From an uncultured Ruminococcus sp. (lineage in GTDB: Bacteria > Bacillota > Clostridia > Oscillospirales > Ruminococcaceae), in NCBI GenBank assembly GCA_937902395.1, contig CALGTV010000011.1, positions 1 to 55,697 on the forward strand: 55,697 bases of DNA. Reading direction: 5' to 3'. Shown in pieces: positions 40,916 through 49,644 of this stretch. The translations under genes were made by a program, and so were the position numbers. Positions within the stretch are counted from its first letter, which is position 1. Each line of letters starts with the position of its first letter. The notes below the pieces were generated by a model. It ran no database searches, was not told where the DNA came from, and saw only the letters and a program-made list of their open reading frames with translations.

Positions 40916-41066
40916 CTTATCAAGAGTGGCTGAGGAAACAGGTCCTGTGAAGCCCGGCAACCTGCCTGAGAAATCAGTGCAACGGTGCCAAATCCTGCGG
41001 TATATCCGGAAGATGAGGAGCTGTGAATAAGTTCAATTCAGAGCGTCCTTACGGGACGCTTTTTTC
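40916..41066 (+). promoter_or_regulatory. SAM-I (S-box) riboswitch with terminator
   Basis: The S-box core is clear: CTTATCAAGAGTGGCTGAGG, GAAGCCCGGCAACC, ACGGTGCCAAATCCTGC, GGAAGATGAGG (40916 to about 41020). It is followed by a terminator stem AGCGTCC/GGGACGCT (41042-41048 with 41053-41060) and TTTTTT. When SAM is bound the terminator should form and switch metK off; when SAM is low, an antiterminator should form. Confidence 0.93.
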
Positions 41067-41100
41067 ATCTCGGAATTTTAAATTTATGGAGGTTAGATCA

Positions 41101-42288
41101 ATGAAAAAAGTATTTTTCACATCGGAATCAGTAACTGAGGGACATCCCGATAAAATCTGCGACCAGATTTCTGACGCAGTTCTTGACGCAATGCTTGAAC
41201 AGGACGAAAATTCCCGTGTTGCCTGCGAAACAGTTGTTACAACAGGTATGATTATGTGTATGGGCGAAATCACCACAAAGGCTAAGGTGGATATTCCTAA
41301 AATTGCAAGACAGGTTGTAAAGGAAATTGGCTATGACAGAGCAAAATACGGCTTTGACTGCCACACTTGCTCAGTTCTTACAACAATTGACGAGCAGTCC
41401 CCTGACATTGCTATGGGTGTAAACGAGGCTTACGAATACCGTGAGGAAAACGGCGAAAATGACGGTCTTTCCAATGGTGCAGGCGATCAGGGAATTATGT
41501 TCGGATATGCCTGCAATGAAACTCCCGAGCTTATGCCTCTGCCTATTTCTCTTGCACACAAACTTTCTTTAAAGCTTACAGAGGTGCGTAAGGACGGCAC
41601 TCTCCGCTATCTCCGTCCTGACGGAAAGTCACAGGTAACAGTTGAGTATCATGACGATAAGGCTGTAAGAGTTGACGCTGTAGTTGTATCTTCTCAGCAT
41701 TCAGCAGATATTTCCCTCGAACAGCTCCGCCGTGATATTGAGGAATACGTTATCCGTGCTGTAATTCCTGCTGAGCTTATGGATGAGAATACAAAGATTT
41801 TTATTAATCCTACCGGACGTTTTGTTGTAGGCGGTCCTCAGGGCGACAGCGGTCTTACAGGACGTAAGATTATTGTTGATACATACGGCGGATATTCTCG
41901 TCACGGCGGCGGTGCATTCAGCGGTAAGGACCCCTCAAAGGTTGACCGTTCTGCGGCTTATGCAGCACGTTATATCGCTAAAAACGTAGTTGCAGCAGGA
42001 CTTGCAGACAAGTGCGAGGTTCAGCTTTCATACGCTATCGGTGTTGCAAAGCCTATCTCAATTCTTGTTGATACATTCGGCACAGGCAAGGTTGACGAAA
42101 ACGCTATTTCCGAGGCTGTTTCACAGGTATTCGACCTCAGACCCTCTGCTATTGTAAATATGCTTGACCTCAAAAAGCCTCAGTACCGTCAGCTTGCGGC
42201 TTACGGACATATGGGACGTGAGGATCTTGGTGTTGCGTGGGAGAAAACGGACAAGGCTGAAACTCTCAGAAAAATCGTTCTTGGATAA
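41101..42288 (+). CDS. metK: S-adenosylmethionine synthetase
   Basis: 395 residues; makes SAM from methionine and ATP. Motifs: TSESVTEGHPDKICDQISDAVLD, GAGDQGIMFGYA, and the GGGAFSGKDPSKVDRSAAY phosphate-binding P-loop. Full length. The ATG at 41101 is chosen because GGAGG precedes it at 41086-41090; the longer frame starts inside the riboswitch. Regulated by the SAM-I riboswitch immediately upstream. Confidence 0.97.
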   Translation: MKKVFFTSESVTEGHPDKICDQISDAVLDAMLEQDENSRVACETVVTTGMIMCMGEITTKAKVDIPKIARQVVKEIGYDRAKYGFDCHTCSVLTTIDEQSPDIAMGVNEAYEYREENGENDGLSNGAGDQGIMFGYACNETPELMPLPISLAHKLSLKLTEVRKDGTLRYLRPDGKSQVTVEYHDDKAVRVDAVVVSSQHSADISLEQLRRDIEEYVIRAVIPAELMDENTKIFINPTGRFVVGGPQGDSGLTGRKIIVDTYGGYSRHGGGAFSGKDPSKVDRSAAYAARYIAKNVVAAGLADKCEVQLSYAIGVAKPISILVDTFGTGKVDENAISEAVSQVFDLRPSAIVNMLDLKKPQYRQLAAYGHMGREDLGVAWEKTDKAETLRKIVLG

Positions 42289-42327
42289 TTGCGCTGTACG
42301 GCTTTATGTCGTAAATAATAGTGAATT

Positions 42328-43311
42328 ATGAAATATATTAAAATTATTGCAGCTGTAACAGCGGCGACATTGCTGAACTCATGCGTTTTTGAGGATGATA
42401 TCAATTATCCGCAAAATTCTGAAATTGCCGAGACTACAGAATCTGAAATCACAGATATTCCGACATTCGAGGACTTTGACGGCTATTCAGGCTATCAGGA
42501 TTATTTTGACTATATTGATGCTGATGGGCATTCTGAAAAAACAGAATCAGATAATGCTGAACTTCCTGCTGAAGAGTCAATAGAATCGGAAGAAGCAACA
42601 GAAAATCACACAGAGTCTGAAACAAAGGCTCAGACAGAACCTTCTGTCACTACGGAAATAGCTTCAAAAGAAAGTGCTACAAATCCTGACTATAACAACA
42701 GCGCTGATTTTATTAATGTGCCGTTTTTATCGCAAGAAAAATGTCCTCAAGGCTGTGAGCTTGTAAGCATTGCAATGATTCTGGCATATTATGGTATTGA
42801 GATTGAGCCTATACAGCTTATTGAAGAAGGATATATGGAGTTTGTTGCTGTTGAGCGCAGAGGCGGTATCCTTTACGGCGGCGATCCAAATAAAGTATTT
42901 ATCGGAGATCCACGAGGCGATACTGGATACGGCTGTTATTCGGGTGCAGTTGGAAAATGCCTTGAAAAATTTCTGGAATATGATTTTTTCGATGTGCATT
43001 ATCTAAACGATATGTCACTCAAGGATATATGTTCACAATATATTGATTTCGGACAGCCTGTTATTATATGGGCAAGTGTAGATATGGAACCTCTTGAAGA
43101 GAGAGAGTACTGTGTATGGACAATTGAGGAAACAGGGGAACAGTTTGGTTGGATTTCCAATGAACACTGCATGGTTCTTGTTGGGTATGATGATGAATAC
43201 TATTATGTTCATGACCCAAGAAAAGATGCTTTTACACCATATAAACGAAGCATTGTGGAAAAAAGATATGAGGAAATGGGCAGTCAGGCAGTTACAGTTG
43301 TATCATGGTAA
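42328..43311 (+). CDS. C39-like cysteine peptidase lipoprotein
   Basis: 327 residues. A lipoprotein signal (TLLNSC, Cys19) is followed by a 110-residue Glu/Thr/Ser-rich acidic spacer and a peptidase C39-like papain-fold domain (about 130-325): catalytic Cys in CPQGCELVSIAMILAYYGI and His in NEHCMVLVGYDDEYYYVHDP. Such domains cleave leader peptides or cell-surface substrates; here it would act outside the membrane. No good ribosome site is seen before the ATG, so a weak or unusual initiation is possible. Follows metK by 39 bases without an evident promoter. Confidence 0.78.
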   Translation: MKYIKIIAAVTAATLLNSCVFEDDINYPQNSEIAETTESEITDIPTFEDFDGYSGYQDYFDYIDADGHSEKTESDNAELPAEESIESEEATENHTESETKAQTEPSVTTEIASKESATNPDYNNSADFINVPFLSQEKCPQGCELVSIAMILAYYGIEIEPIQLIEEGYMEFVAVERRGGILYGGDPNKVFIGDPRGDTGYGCYSGAVGKCLEKFLEYDFFDVHYLNDMSLKDICSQYIDFGQPVIIWASVDMEPLEEREYCVWTIEETGEQFGWISNEHCMVLVGYDDEYYYVHDPRKDAFTPYKRSIVEKRYEEMGSQAVTVVSW

Positions 43312-43741
43312 AAAATGTATTAATATTCAAAAAGGTCAAAAAATGCAGATTAAATATTAAAATATATCATGTTGCAATTAAATTGAAAATGATTTTAAAT
43401 AATAGCTTACTTGAAAAATACACAAAACCAACTTAAATTAATTGCAAAAATTAGTTATATTCTACTTGAATATTCCAAATTGTAAATGATGTGCAGAAAA
43501 ATATTCCAAAATGGATTATTCTGCACATTATTTTTTATATTCAATTTTATGATGAAAAAAATATCATAAAATTGAGAGAAAAATGCATATTAAAGCCGTT
43601 GACTTTATGAAAATAATGTGATATAATTAAATCAACATAAAACATAGCGGATTTGCACAGAATCCCTATGACTTTCAACTGTAATCTCTGTGCGGTATAA
43701 CAATTATTATCGGGATATTAATTTAAGGAAAGGTGATTATC
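43312..43741 (+). other. 430-base spacer with hairpins and leader of the esterase gene
   Basis: AT-rich and without a gene. It holds a terminator-like hairpin GTGCAGAA..TTCTGCAC (about 43490-43527) followed by a T-rich stretch, a perfect 13-bp hairpin TCAATTTTATGAT/ATCATAAAATTGA (43541-43553 with 43563-43575), the esterase promoter at 43599-43627, and a 5-prime leader hairpin GCACAGA/TCTGTGC around 43656-43695. Confidence 0.55.
43599..43627 (+). promoter_or_regulatory. Promoter of the dockerin esterase
   Basis: TTGACT (43599-43604), 17-base spacer, TATAAT (43622-43627). The leader is about 110 bases long. Confidence 0.7.
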
Positions 43742-46700
43742 ATGAAAATCAAAAAGCTGATTAGCGGAGTTACTTCTGCTGTCCTCTCTCTTTCGGCTTT
43801 TACAGGTCTGGGGTTTGCACCTCAGAATCCTGTGACTGCCGAGGCTGCAGGCGGTAACTGGAAATTTGACCTTGGTGGCAGCGGTGCAGCCAGTGGTTAT
43901 ACTGGGGTGTCTGCAAAAGATGCCTACAGTGCATCAAAGGGCTATGGATTCACAAATACAGGCAGTGTATCAAACGTTGCTGCAAAAGGTTCGGGTGCTT
44001 TATCCGATGCTGTACAGTTCAATTCTACATCTGCAAATAATGTGTTCAAGGTTGATTTGCCTAAGGGTGCATACAGAGTAAAGGTTGTAACAGGTAACGT
44101 ATCGCGTACAACTATTAACATTGAGGGAATTCCTCAGATGATTAACCTCACAGGCAACAACGCCGCTGAGACTATTGAGATTCCTGTAACAGACGGAAGC
44201 CTTGAAGTTCAGGCAGGTGCTGGAAAATCAGGCACAGCATTTTCGATTTCAGCAATTGAAGTAACACAGATTAACACAACAGGAGTTACTGACCCTACAA
44301 TCTGGATTTGCGGTGACTCAACTGTTGCAAGTTATTATAATGTATCCGCTGCATCTCAGCACGGTTGGGGACAGTTCCTCGGCGATAACATTGACACTGA
44401 CTACTGGCAGGTTCGTAATCTGGCAGCATCAGGACAGTATGCAAAGGGATTCATTAATGCAGGTCAGTTTAAACCTGTTGAAAAGTATGGTAAAAAAGGT
44501 GACGTTTACCTTATTGCTATCGGTATCAACGACTCAAAGTATTATAAAGGTGATGAGTACGCAACATACATCACTGACATGGTAAAAAAAGCAAAGGCAA
44601 AGGGTGTTGAAGTTATCCTTGTTAAACAGCAGGGCAGACGTGGTGACCTTCAGAAGAATCCTCTCCCTTCCAGCCGTTGGTATGCAGCTGAAATGGATCA
44701 GGTCGGTAAGGCTCAGGGCGTAGAAGTTATGAATCTGTTCAAAGCATGGCAGGACTTCGGTTCAGGCATTGGTTACAAAGGCATGGCTGAGTACTACGCT
44801 ACAAAGAATGACGGTACAGCTGACGACCTTCATCAGAGCATGAAGGGTGCAAAAAAGCTTGCAGAGCTTGTTGCAAAACTTCACGACTTCAAGGCGGCAG
44901 GCGGCACAACAACAACACCTCCTGCAACAAATCCTCCCACAACAACACCTCCTACAACAAATCCTCCGGAAAGCTCAATAACAGCTGAAGTTTTTGATGA
45001 AAGTGTTACATATTCTTTCAAGAATGTAAACAGCGGACTTTATATGGAAGTTGCTGAAGCTAAGGCTGAAAGCGGTGCAAATGTTCAGCAGTGGGGCAAG
45101 AATGGAAACTCGGCTCACAACGTATGGAAGCTGAAATCCGCAGGTGACGGTTACTACTACATCTATTCGCTTCTTTCTGATACTATAGTTCTTGACGTTG
45201 AAGCTAACAAGGCAACAAATGGCCAGAACGTAAGTTTGTATAACTTTAAGGAAAGTAACAATCAGCAGTTCAAATTCGCAAAGAACAGAGATGGTTCCTA
45301 TAAAATCCTTACACGAATTTCCAATGATGCATCCGCAGTTGAGGTTGAAAGCGGCTCAAAGGATGCAGGCGCAAATGTACAGCAGTGGGAAGTAAACGGA
45401 GCAACTTGTCAGGACTGGATTGTTGAAAAGGCATCTATAAATGATACACCTGCAACAGAACCACCTGCGACAAATCCTCCTGCAACAGAACCTCCTGCAA
45501 CAAATCTCCCTACAGCAAACGTACTTCTTGGAGATGCAAACTGTGACGGAATGGTAACAATCGCGGATGCTACAGCTATTTTACAGCATCTTGGAAATCA
45601 GGATAAGTATGGTCTTTCAGCACAGGGACTTATAAACGCAGATTTGACAGGCGGCGGTGTAACAGCTGATGATGCGGTATTTATCAAGAAGGTAGATGCA
45701 GGAATGGAAACACTTCCTGTTTATAAGCCTACCATCACAACAACAACAACTACTGTTGCAACAAATCCTCCTGCAACAACAGCAGATTCCCGTTATTTCG
45801 CAGTTGACCAGACATGGACAAACGGTGTAACTGAAACTGCAAATGAAGGTTTTACAAAGGCTGAGGGTTATGTAAATCTTGATAATGAGCTTGATAGCGA
45901 AATTACATTTACAGTAAATGTTGCTGAGAAAGGCAACTACCACACACATATCCGCTTTGCAAACGGTTCAGCAAATGACCGTAAGATGAAAGTATATGTA
46001 AACGGCGATAAGAATAATTACTGGATGCAGTCCTTTACAAGCACAACTGCATGGACAGAGTGGACAGAATTCGGAATTGTACTTCCTCTTAATGCAGGAA
46101 AGAACACAATCCAGTTTGTATCCGCAACAGAGGACGGCGGTCCGAACCTTGACTACATCAAGCTTACACTTACAGATGAGCCATATGCAGAGATATATGA
46201 TCCTGCAGATGAACAGAAGCCTGTAGTAAGCTCTAAACCTACAATCTTCATCGCAGGTGATTCAACAGTACAGAGCTATAAGGCATCATATGCACCTCAG
46301 CAGGGTTGGGGATATTACCTCCAGAATTACTTCAACAATAATGTAACAGTATCAAATCAGGCACTTGCAGGACGTTCCACAAAGAAGTTCTACGACGAGG
46401 GCAGATGGGATACAATTGTGAAGAGCCTTAAGGAAGGCGACTATGTAATGATTCAGTTTGCTATCAATGACGCTGGTAAGGCAAATGCTGACAGATATGC
46501 TCCAATCGGCGGAAATATTGATAATCCTTCCAAGGGTACTTACGAATGGTATATGACAGAGTTTATTAAGACAGCTAAGGCAAAGGGTGCAACACCTATT
46601 CTTGTAACAACTGTTATTGGTATGAAAGCGTATTCAGGCGGCAAATTTGTAAACAGCTATACAACATACTGTGACGCTTGCAAGAAGCTTTCAGCTAAGT

Positions 46701-46915
46701 ACGACGTACCTTGTATAGACCTCAATTCTATCATGGTATCACACTACAATTCAGTAGGATATAACACAGCAAAGGGTTATCACCTTATGGGTGCAGTTTC
46801 AGGCTCTACAGACGGCACACACTTCTGCGAGAAGGGTGCAAACATCGTAGCAGGACTTGTAGCTAAGGATGTACAGGCACAGAAGCTCCCCGGACTTGCA
46901 GAAAACATCAAATGA
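43742..46915 (+). CDS. Cellulosomal double SGNH/GDSL esterase (CE12-like) with CBMs and internal dockerin
   Basis: 1057 residues, secreted. Domains in order: signal peptide (1-34); beta-rich carbohydrate-binding-like module (about 37-175); SGNH domain 1 (GDST at about 190, GIND at 261, DLHQ at 361); Thr/Pro linker; ricin-type beta-trefoil (about 417-560, two visible QQW repeats); linker; type I dockerin (about 591-655, GDANCDGMVTIADA and the second NADLTGGGVTADDA repeat); linker; CBM35/6-like module (about 683-820); SGNH domain 2 (GDSTVQSY at about 838, DGTHF at 1023). Both SGNH units look like rhamnogalacturonan acetylesterases, so the enzyme should remove acetyl groups from pectin while docked to a cellulosome scaffold. 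The ATG at 43742 is used, since the GTG at 43733 is part of the ribosome site. Confidence 0.9.
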   Translation: MKIKKLISGVTSAVLSLSAFTGLGFAPQNPVTAEAAGGNWKFDLGGSGAASGYTGVSAKDAYSASKGYGFTNTGSVSNVAAKGSGALSDAVQFNSTSANNVFKVDLPKGAYRVKVVTGNVSRTTINIEGIPQMINLTGNNAAETIEIPVTDGSLEVQAGAGKSGTAFSISAIEVTQINTTGVTDPTIWICGDSTVASYYNVSAASQHGWGQFLGDNIDTDYWQVRNLAASGQYAKGFINAGQFKPVEKYGKKGDVYLIAIGINDSKYYKGDEYATYITDMVKKAKAKGVEVILVKQQGRRGDLQKNPLPSSRWYAAEMDQVGKAQGVEVMNLFKAWQDFGSGIGYKGMAEYYATKNDGTADDLHQSMKGAKKLAELVAKLHDFKAAGGTTTTPPATNPPTTTPPTTNPPESSITAEVFDESVTYSFKNVNSGLYMEVAEAKAESGANVQQWGKNGNSAHNVWKLKSAGDGYYYIYSLLSDTIVLDVEANKATNGQNVSLYNFKESNNQQFKFAKNRDGSYKILTRISNDASAVEVESGSKDAGANVQQWEVNGATCQDWIVEKASINDTPATEPPATNPPATEPPATNLPTANVLLGDANCDGMVTIADATAILQHLGNQDKYGLSAQGLINADLTGGGVTADDAVFIKKVDAGMETLPVYKPTITTTTTTVATNPPATTADSRYFAVDQTWTNGVTETANEGFTKAEGYVNLDNELDSEITFTVNVAEKGNYHTHIRFANGSANDRKMKVYVNGDKNNYWMQSFTSTTAWTEWTEFGIVLPLNAGKNTIQFVSATEDGGPNLDYIKLTLTDEPYAEIYDPADEQKPVVSSKPTIFIAGDSTVQSYKASYAPQQGWGYYLQNYFNNNVTVSNQALAGRSTKKFYDEGRWDTIVKSLKEGDYVMIQFAINDAGKANADRYAPIGGNIDNPSKGTYEWYMTEFIKTAKAKGATPILVTTVIGMKAYSGGKFVNSYTTYCDACKKLSAKYDVPCIDLNSIMVSHYNSVGYNTAKGYHLMGAVSGSTDGTHFCEKGANIVAGLVAKDVQAQKLPGLAENIK

Positions 46916-46951
46916 TATAATTCCTGAGGCGAAATGTCTCTGAACTCCTTG

Positions 46952-46986
46952 AACAATCCCTTTCGCACTGGGCGGAGGGGATTGTT
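46952..46986 (+). terminator. Terminator of the esterase gene
   Basis: Stem AACAATCCC (46952-46960)/GGGATTGTT (46978-46986), 17-base loop, followed by TGTTG. Confidence 0.65.
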
Positions 46987-46991
46987 TGTTG

Positions 46992-47151
46992 ATACCAATT
47001 TCTGAAACAACAGTAGACAAATCTAATGGCATAAATGCTGTGTGTTGTCGTTGGACTTCCTCGCCATACGACAGTATGCTTTCGTCGTCCGCCTTGACAT
47101 ACATCATTTCTGCTCACCATCTTTGTCTACTAACATTTTAGGGATTGGTAT
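46992..47151. mobile_element. About 160-bp MITE of IS630/mariner type (TA-flanked)
   Basis: Left end ATACCAAT..AGTAGACAAA (46992-47020) is mirrored by TTTGTCTACT..ATTGGTAT (47121-47151). The inverted arms extend with gaps for about 55 bases each. CCAAT/ATTGG is flanked by TA on both sides, the target duplication of IS630-Tc1/mariner elements. The centre is a second stem (CGTTGGACTTCC.. with ..TCGTCGTCCGCC). No transposase inside. Confidence 0.7.
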
Positions 47152-47224
47152 GAGAATGACAATTGAAGATACCTATTGGATATTCAGTTAAAAAAATTTT
47201 TTTTGTATTTTTTTAAAAAAACAC

Positions 47225-47253
47225 TTGCAATTTCTGAAAGTATGTGATATAAT
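47225..47253 (+). promoter_or_regulatory. Promoter of rpmB
   Basis: TTGCAA (47225-47230), 17-base spacer, TATAAT (47248-47253), preceded by A/T tracts (47191-47220) that look like an UP element. Nearly the same box sequence (CACTTGCAATT) opens the immunity island at 37382. Confidence 0.8.
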
Positions 47254-47326
47254 ATTAATGTTGCTTATTTCAGAAGCGTTTTTGCTGATATAAAAGCTAT
47301 TGATTAAGGTAAGGAGGTGCAGCCTG

Positions 47327-47512
47327 ATGGCAAAGTGCAGTATTTGCGGAAAGGGAGTTACATTCGGAATTAAGGTTTCTCACTCTCACAGACGCACAAA
47401 CAGAACATGGAAGCCTAATGTAAAGCGCGTTAAGGCTATCGTCAAGGGTACTCCTTGTCATATCTACGCTTGCTCAAGATGCCTGCGTTCTGGTAAGGTT
47501 GAAAGAGCTTAA
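47327..47512 (+). CDS. rpmB: 50S ribosomal protein L28
   Basis: 61 residues: AKCSICGKGVTFGIKVSHSHRRTNRTWKPN is typical L28, with the zinc-binding CSIC..CSRC pairs of the C+ form. The ATG at 47327 follows AAGGAGGTG by seven bases. Monocistronic, with strong promoter and terminator. The zinc-dependent form can be swapped for a zinc-free paralogue elsewhere under zinc limitation in some Firmicutes; none is in this window. Confidence 0.96.
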   Translation: MAKCSICGKGVTFGIKVSHSHRRTNRTWKPNVKRVKAIVKGTPCHIYACSRCLRSGKVERA

Positions 47513-47530
47513 TTACATTAAGAGAATTTA

Positions 47531-47550
47531 GGACAGTCTGCGGACTGTCC
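47531..47550 (+). terminator. Terminator of rpmB
   Basis: Stem GGACAGTC/GACTGTCC, loop TGCG, followed by TTTATTTTTG. Confidence 0.9.
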
Positions 47551-47597
47551 TTTATTTTTGCGGCAAACTGATAAATTATGAAATTTCTGTGTAAGAC

Positions 47598-47626
47598 TTG
47601 AAATATTCCTTAATTTGTAGTATAAT
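47598..47626 (+). promoter_or_regulatory. Promoter of the M50-like/scpAB operon
   Basis: TTGAAA (47598-47603), 17-base spacer, TATAAT (47621-47626). Confidence 0.75.
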
Positions 47627-47658
47627 AAATATAAGTATTATTTTGGAGAGGTATAATT

Positions 47659-48333
47659 ATGGAATGGTCAACACTTGAAACAGTTATGAATTTTCTTTCA
47701 AGAGCGCTTATGCTTCTATTGGTGCTCCCTGTAATCAACTATGCAAAGGGTATGGTTGCAAAAAAACAGGGCGACGATACTGCGGAAATGGCAGGATATC
47801 TCACACTTAATCCGATGAAGCATCTTGATTTACTCGGTTCACTTATGATTCTGCTCTGCGGTTTCGGCTGGTCAAAGCCTATGCCGATTAACTATAATCG
47901 CATGAGAGATACGAAAAAGGGCATAATTCTTGTGGCAATTACAGGACCCCTTTCCCTATTTATAATGTCGATAGTATGCAAGAATATTTCTGCCATTGTT
48001 TCTTATTTGCTTGACGGCATGGCAGGTCTTGCAATAGCTATAATTTTCTCGCTTCTTGCAAGTATAAGCGTATGTATCGGTGTAATACATCTTCTTCCCC
48101 TGCCGGGAATGGATGGATTTACTCTGCTTTATTATCTTACAGGAAACAAATTTGCAAGCTGGTATCATCGCAATCAGGCAGTAATCGACCAGTTTTCGTT
48201 TTATATATTAATCTTCCTGTTCTTTATAGGCAGACTTACAAATGGAGTTCTTGACCCTCTGGGCTGGATAATCAACGCATTTGATTTTGTATTCGGGCTC
48301 ACAACTCTTTGGGTTCCTATGGTGTTTGGCTGA
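47659..48333 (+). CDS. Site-2-protease-like (M50) membrane protein lacking HExxH
   Basis: 224 residues, about five or six membrane helices. The frame matches the small M50 family that lies next to scpA in many Firmicutes: GDDTAEMAGYLTLNPMKHLDLLGSLM and the LLPLPGMDGF motif (normally NxxPxxPLDG). At the place of the metal-binding HExxH the sequence reads INYAK (residues 26-30), so both histidines and the glutamate are lost (Ile26, Asn27, Lys30). The third ligand Asp is kept. It is therefore predicted to be inactive, perhaps a regulator or chaperone. Its stop is one base before the scpA start. Confidence 0.75.
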   Translation: MEWSTLETVMNFLSRALMLLLVLPVINYAKGMVAKKQGDDTAEMAGYLTLNPMKHLDLLGSLMILLCGFGWSKPMPINYNRMRDTKKGIILVAITGPLSLFIMSIVCKNISAIVSYLLDGMAGLAIAIIFSLLASISVCIGVIHLLPLPGMDGFTLLYYLTGNKFASWYHRNQAVIDQFSFYILIFLFFIGRLTNGVLDPLGWIINAFDFVFGLTTLWVPMVFG

Positions 48334-48334
48334 T

Positions 48335-49093
48335 ATGGCGGCAATAACCTATAAACTGGAAGTTTTTGAAGGACCTTTAGATGTTCTGCTCGGACTTATT
48401 ACAAAGCATAAGCTGAATATCTACGATATTGAGATATCAAAGCTTCTGGAGCAGTATCTGTTGTTCATAGAAGAAGCCCATATGATGAATCTGGAGCTTG
48501 CAGGGGAATTTCTGGAAATGGCGGCAAGGCTTATATATATCAAGACTGCCGCATTACTCCCCAGACCAGAAGAAGCTGAACAGCTGAAAAAGGAGCTGGA
48601 GGGCGAGCTTATAGAGCTCTCACTTTGCAAGCTTGCGGCGGCGGCTTTAGCCAAAAAGAACATTGGCGGAGATGTATTCGTCCGTCAGCCAATGAAAATT
48701 GAAGCAGATTTGACATATAATCTCGTACATGAGCCGCAGGTGCTTGTAAACGCATATAAGGGCATATCAATTAAAAAAGTAAAGCCTGAAAATAAGCGCG
48801 TTAATATAGAGAATAAGATAAATTCTGTTGTAAAACGGCGAATTGTTCCTGTTCTTACAAAGGTTGTCCATATTCTCCGTGAGCTTTATTCCACAGGGGA
48901 ATGCGCCATGGACAAGCTGTACGCAGGAGTAACAGAACGCTCAGCAAGAGTTGCTACATTCCTTGCTGTACTGGAGCTTACACGCTCAGGACGTATTACC
49001 ATAAGCGATGATAACACGCTGATATATTTCAAAGGAGACAGAAACAGAGAGGGGCGCAGACGGTGGAAATCAAAGAGAAACTCGGAGCAATAG
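48335..49093 (+). CDS. scpA: Segregation and condensation protein ScpA
   Basis: 252 residues, kleisin of the Smc complex that condenses and segregates the chromosome. YKLEVFEGPLDVLLGLITKHKLNIYDI is the N-terminal family signature; the C-terminal winged helix binds the Smc head (ERSARVATFLAVLELTRSGRI). The ATG at 48335 is used; the open frame extends into the M50-like gene but without a site. Overlaps scpB by 31 bases. Confidence 0.94.
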   Translation: MAAITYKLEVFEGPLDVLLGLITKHKLNIYDIEISKLLEQYLLFIEEAHMMNLELAGEFLEMAARLIYIKTAALLPRPEEAEQLKKELEGELIELSLCKLAAAALAKKNIGGDVFVRQPMKIEADLTYNLVHEPQVLVNAYKGISIKKVKPENKRVNIENKINSVVKRRIVPVLTKVVHILRELYSTGECAMDKLYAGVTERSARVATFLAVLELTRSGRITISDDNTLIYFKGDRNREGRRRWKSKRNSEQ

Positions 49094-49611
49094 AGGCTAT
49101 ACTCTTTGCAAGCGGTGAGCCTGTTGAGCTTTATCGTCTTGCAGAGGCAACCGCAATTGACGTGGGCACTCTGCCCTCTATGATAAAACTTCTCAACGAG
49201 AGATACGAAGATTACGGCAGCGGAATCACCATAAAAAAGCTTGAAGGCAGTTATCAGATGTGCAGCCGCGAGGAGTATGCTCCCCAGATACGCGAAGTTC
49301 TGGAGACTAAAAAGAATGTACCCCTTTCAAATGCGGCAATGGAAGTACTTACAATAATTGCGTATAATCAGCCGATTTCCAAGGGATTCGTTGAAAATGT
49401 CAGAGGTGTTGACAGCTCCTCGGTTGTTAATAATCTTGTGGAAAAAGGACTTGTGGAGGAGGCAGGACGGCTTGACGTTCCCGGAAAGCCTATAGTATAC
49501 CGTACAACATCTGTATTTCTGCGCAGTTTCGGACTTGCTTCACTGGCAGAATTGCCGCCTTTATCTGATTTTAAGGAAAAAGAACAGCTTGAATTTGATT
49601 TGGAAAATTAA
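49063..49611 (+). CDS. scpB: Segregation and condensation protein ScpB
   Basis: 182 residues: two winged helices (IEAILFASGEPVELYRLAEAT; LSNAAMEVLTIIAYNQPISK; VRGVDSSSVVNNLVEKGLVEEAGR). It dimerises and binds the ScpA linker. Starts at a GTG within scpA, so translation is coupled. Confidence 0.95.
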   Translation: MEIKEKLGAIEAILFASGEPVELYRLAEATAIDVGTLPSMIKLLNERYEDYGSGITIKKLEGSYQMCSREEYAPQIREVLETKKNVPLSNAAMEVLTIIAYNQPISKGFVENVRGVDSSSVVNNLVEKGLVEEAGRLDVPGKPIVYRTTSVFLRSFGLASLAELPPLSDFKEKEQLEFDLEN

Positions 49612-49644
49612 TTATCTTTATTCTATAGACAAAGGGGCGATGTA

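Noticed and set aside
41023..41100. Extended metK start inside the riboswitch
   Set aside because: The extension would translate the S-box terminator; GGAGG is placed correctly only for the ATG at 41101.
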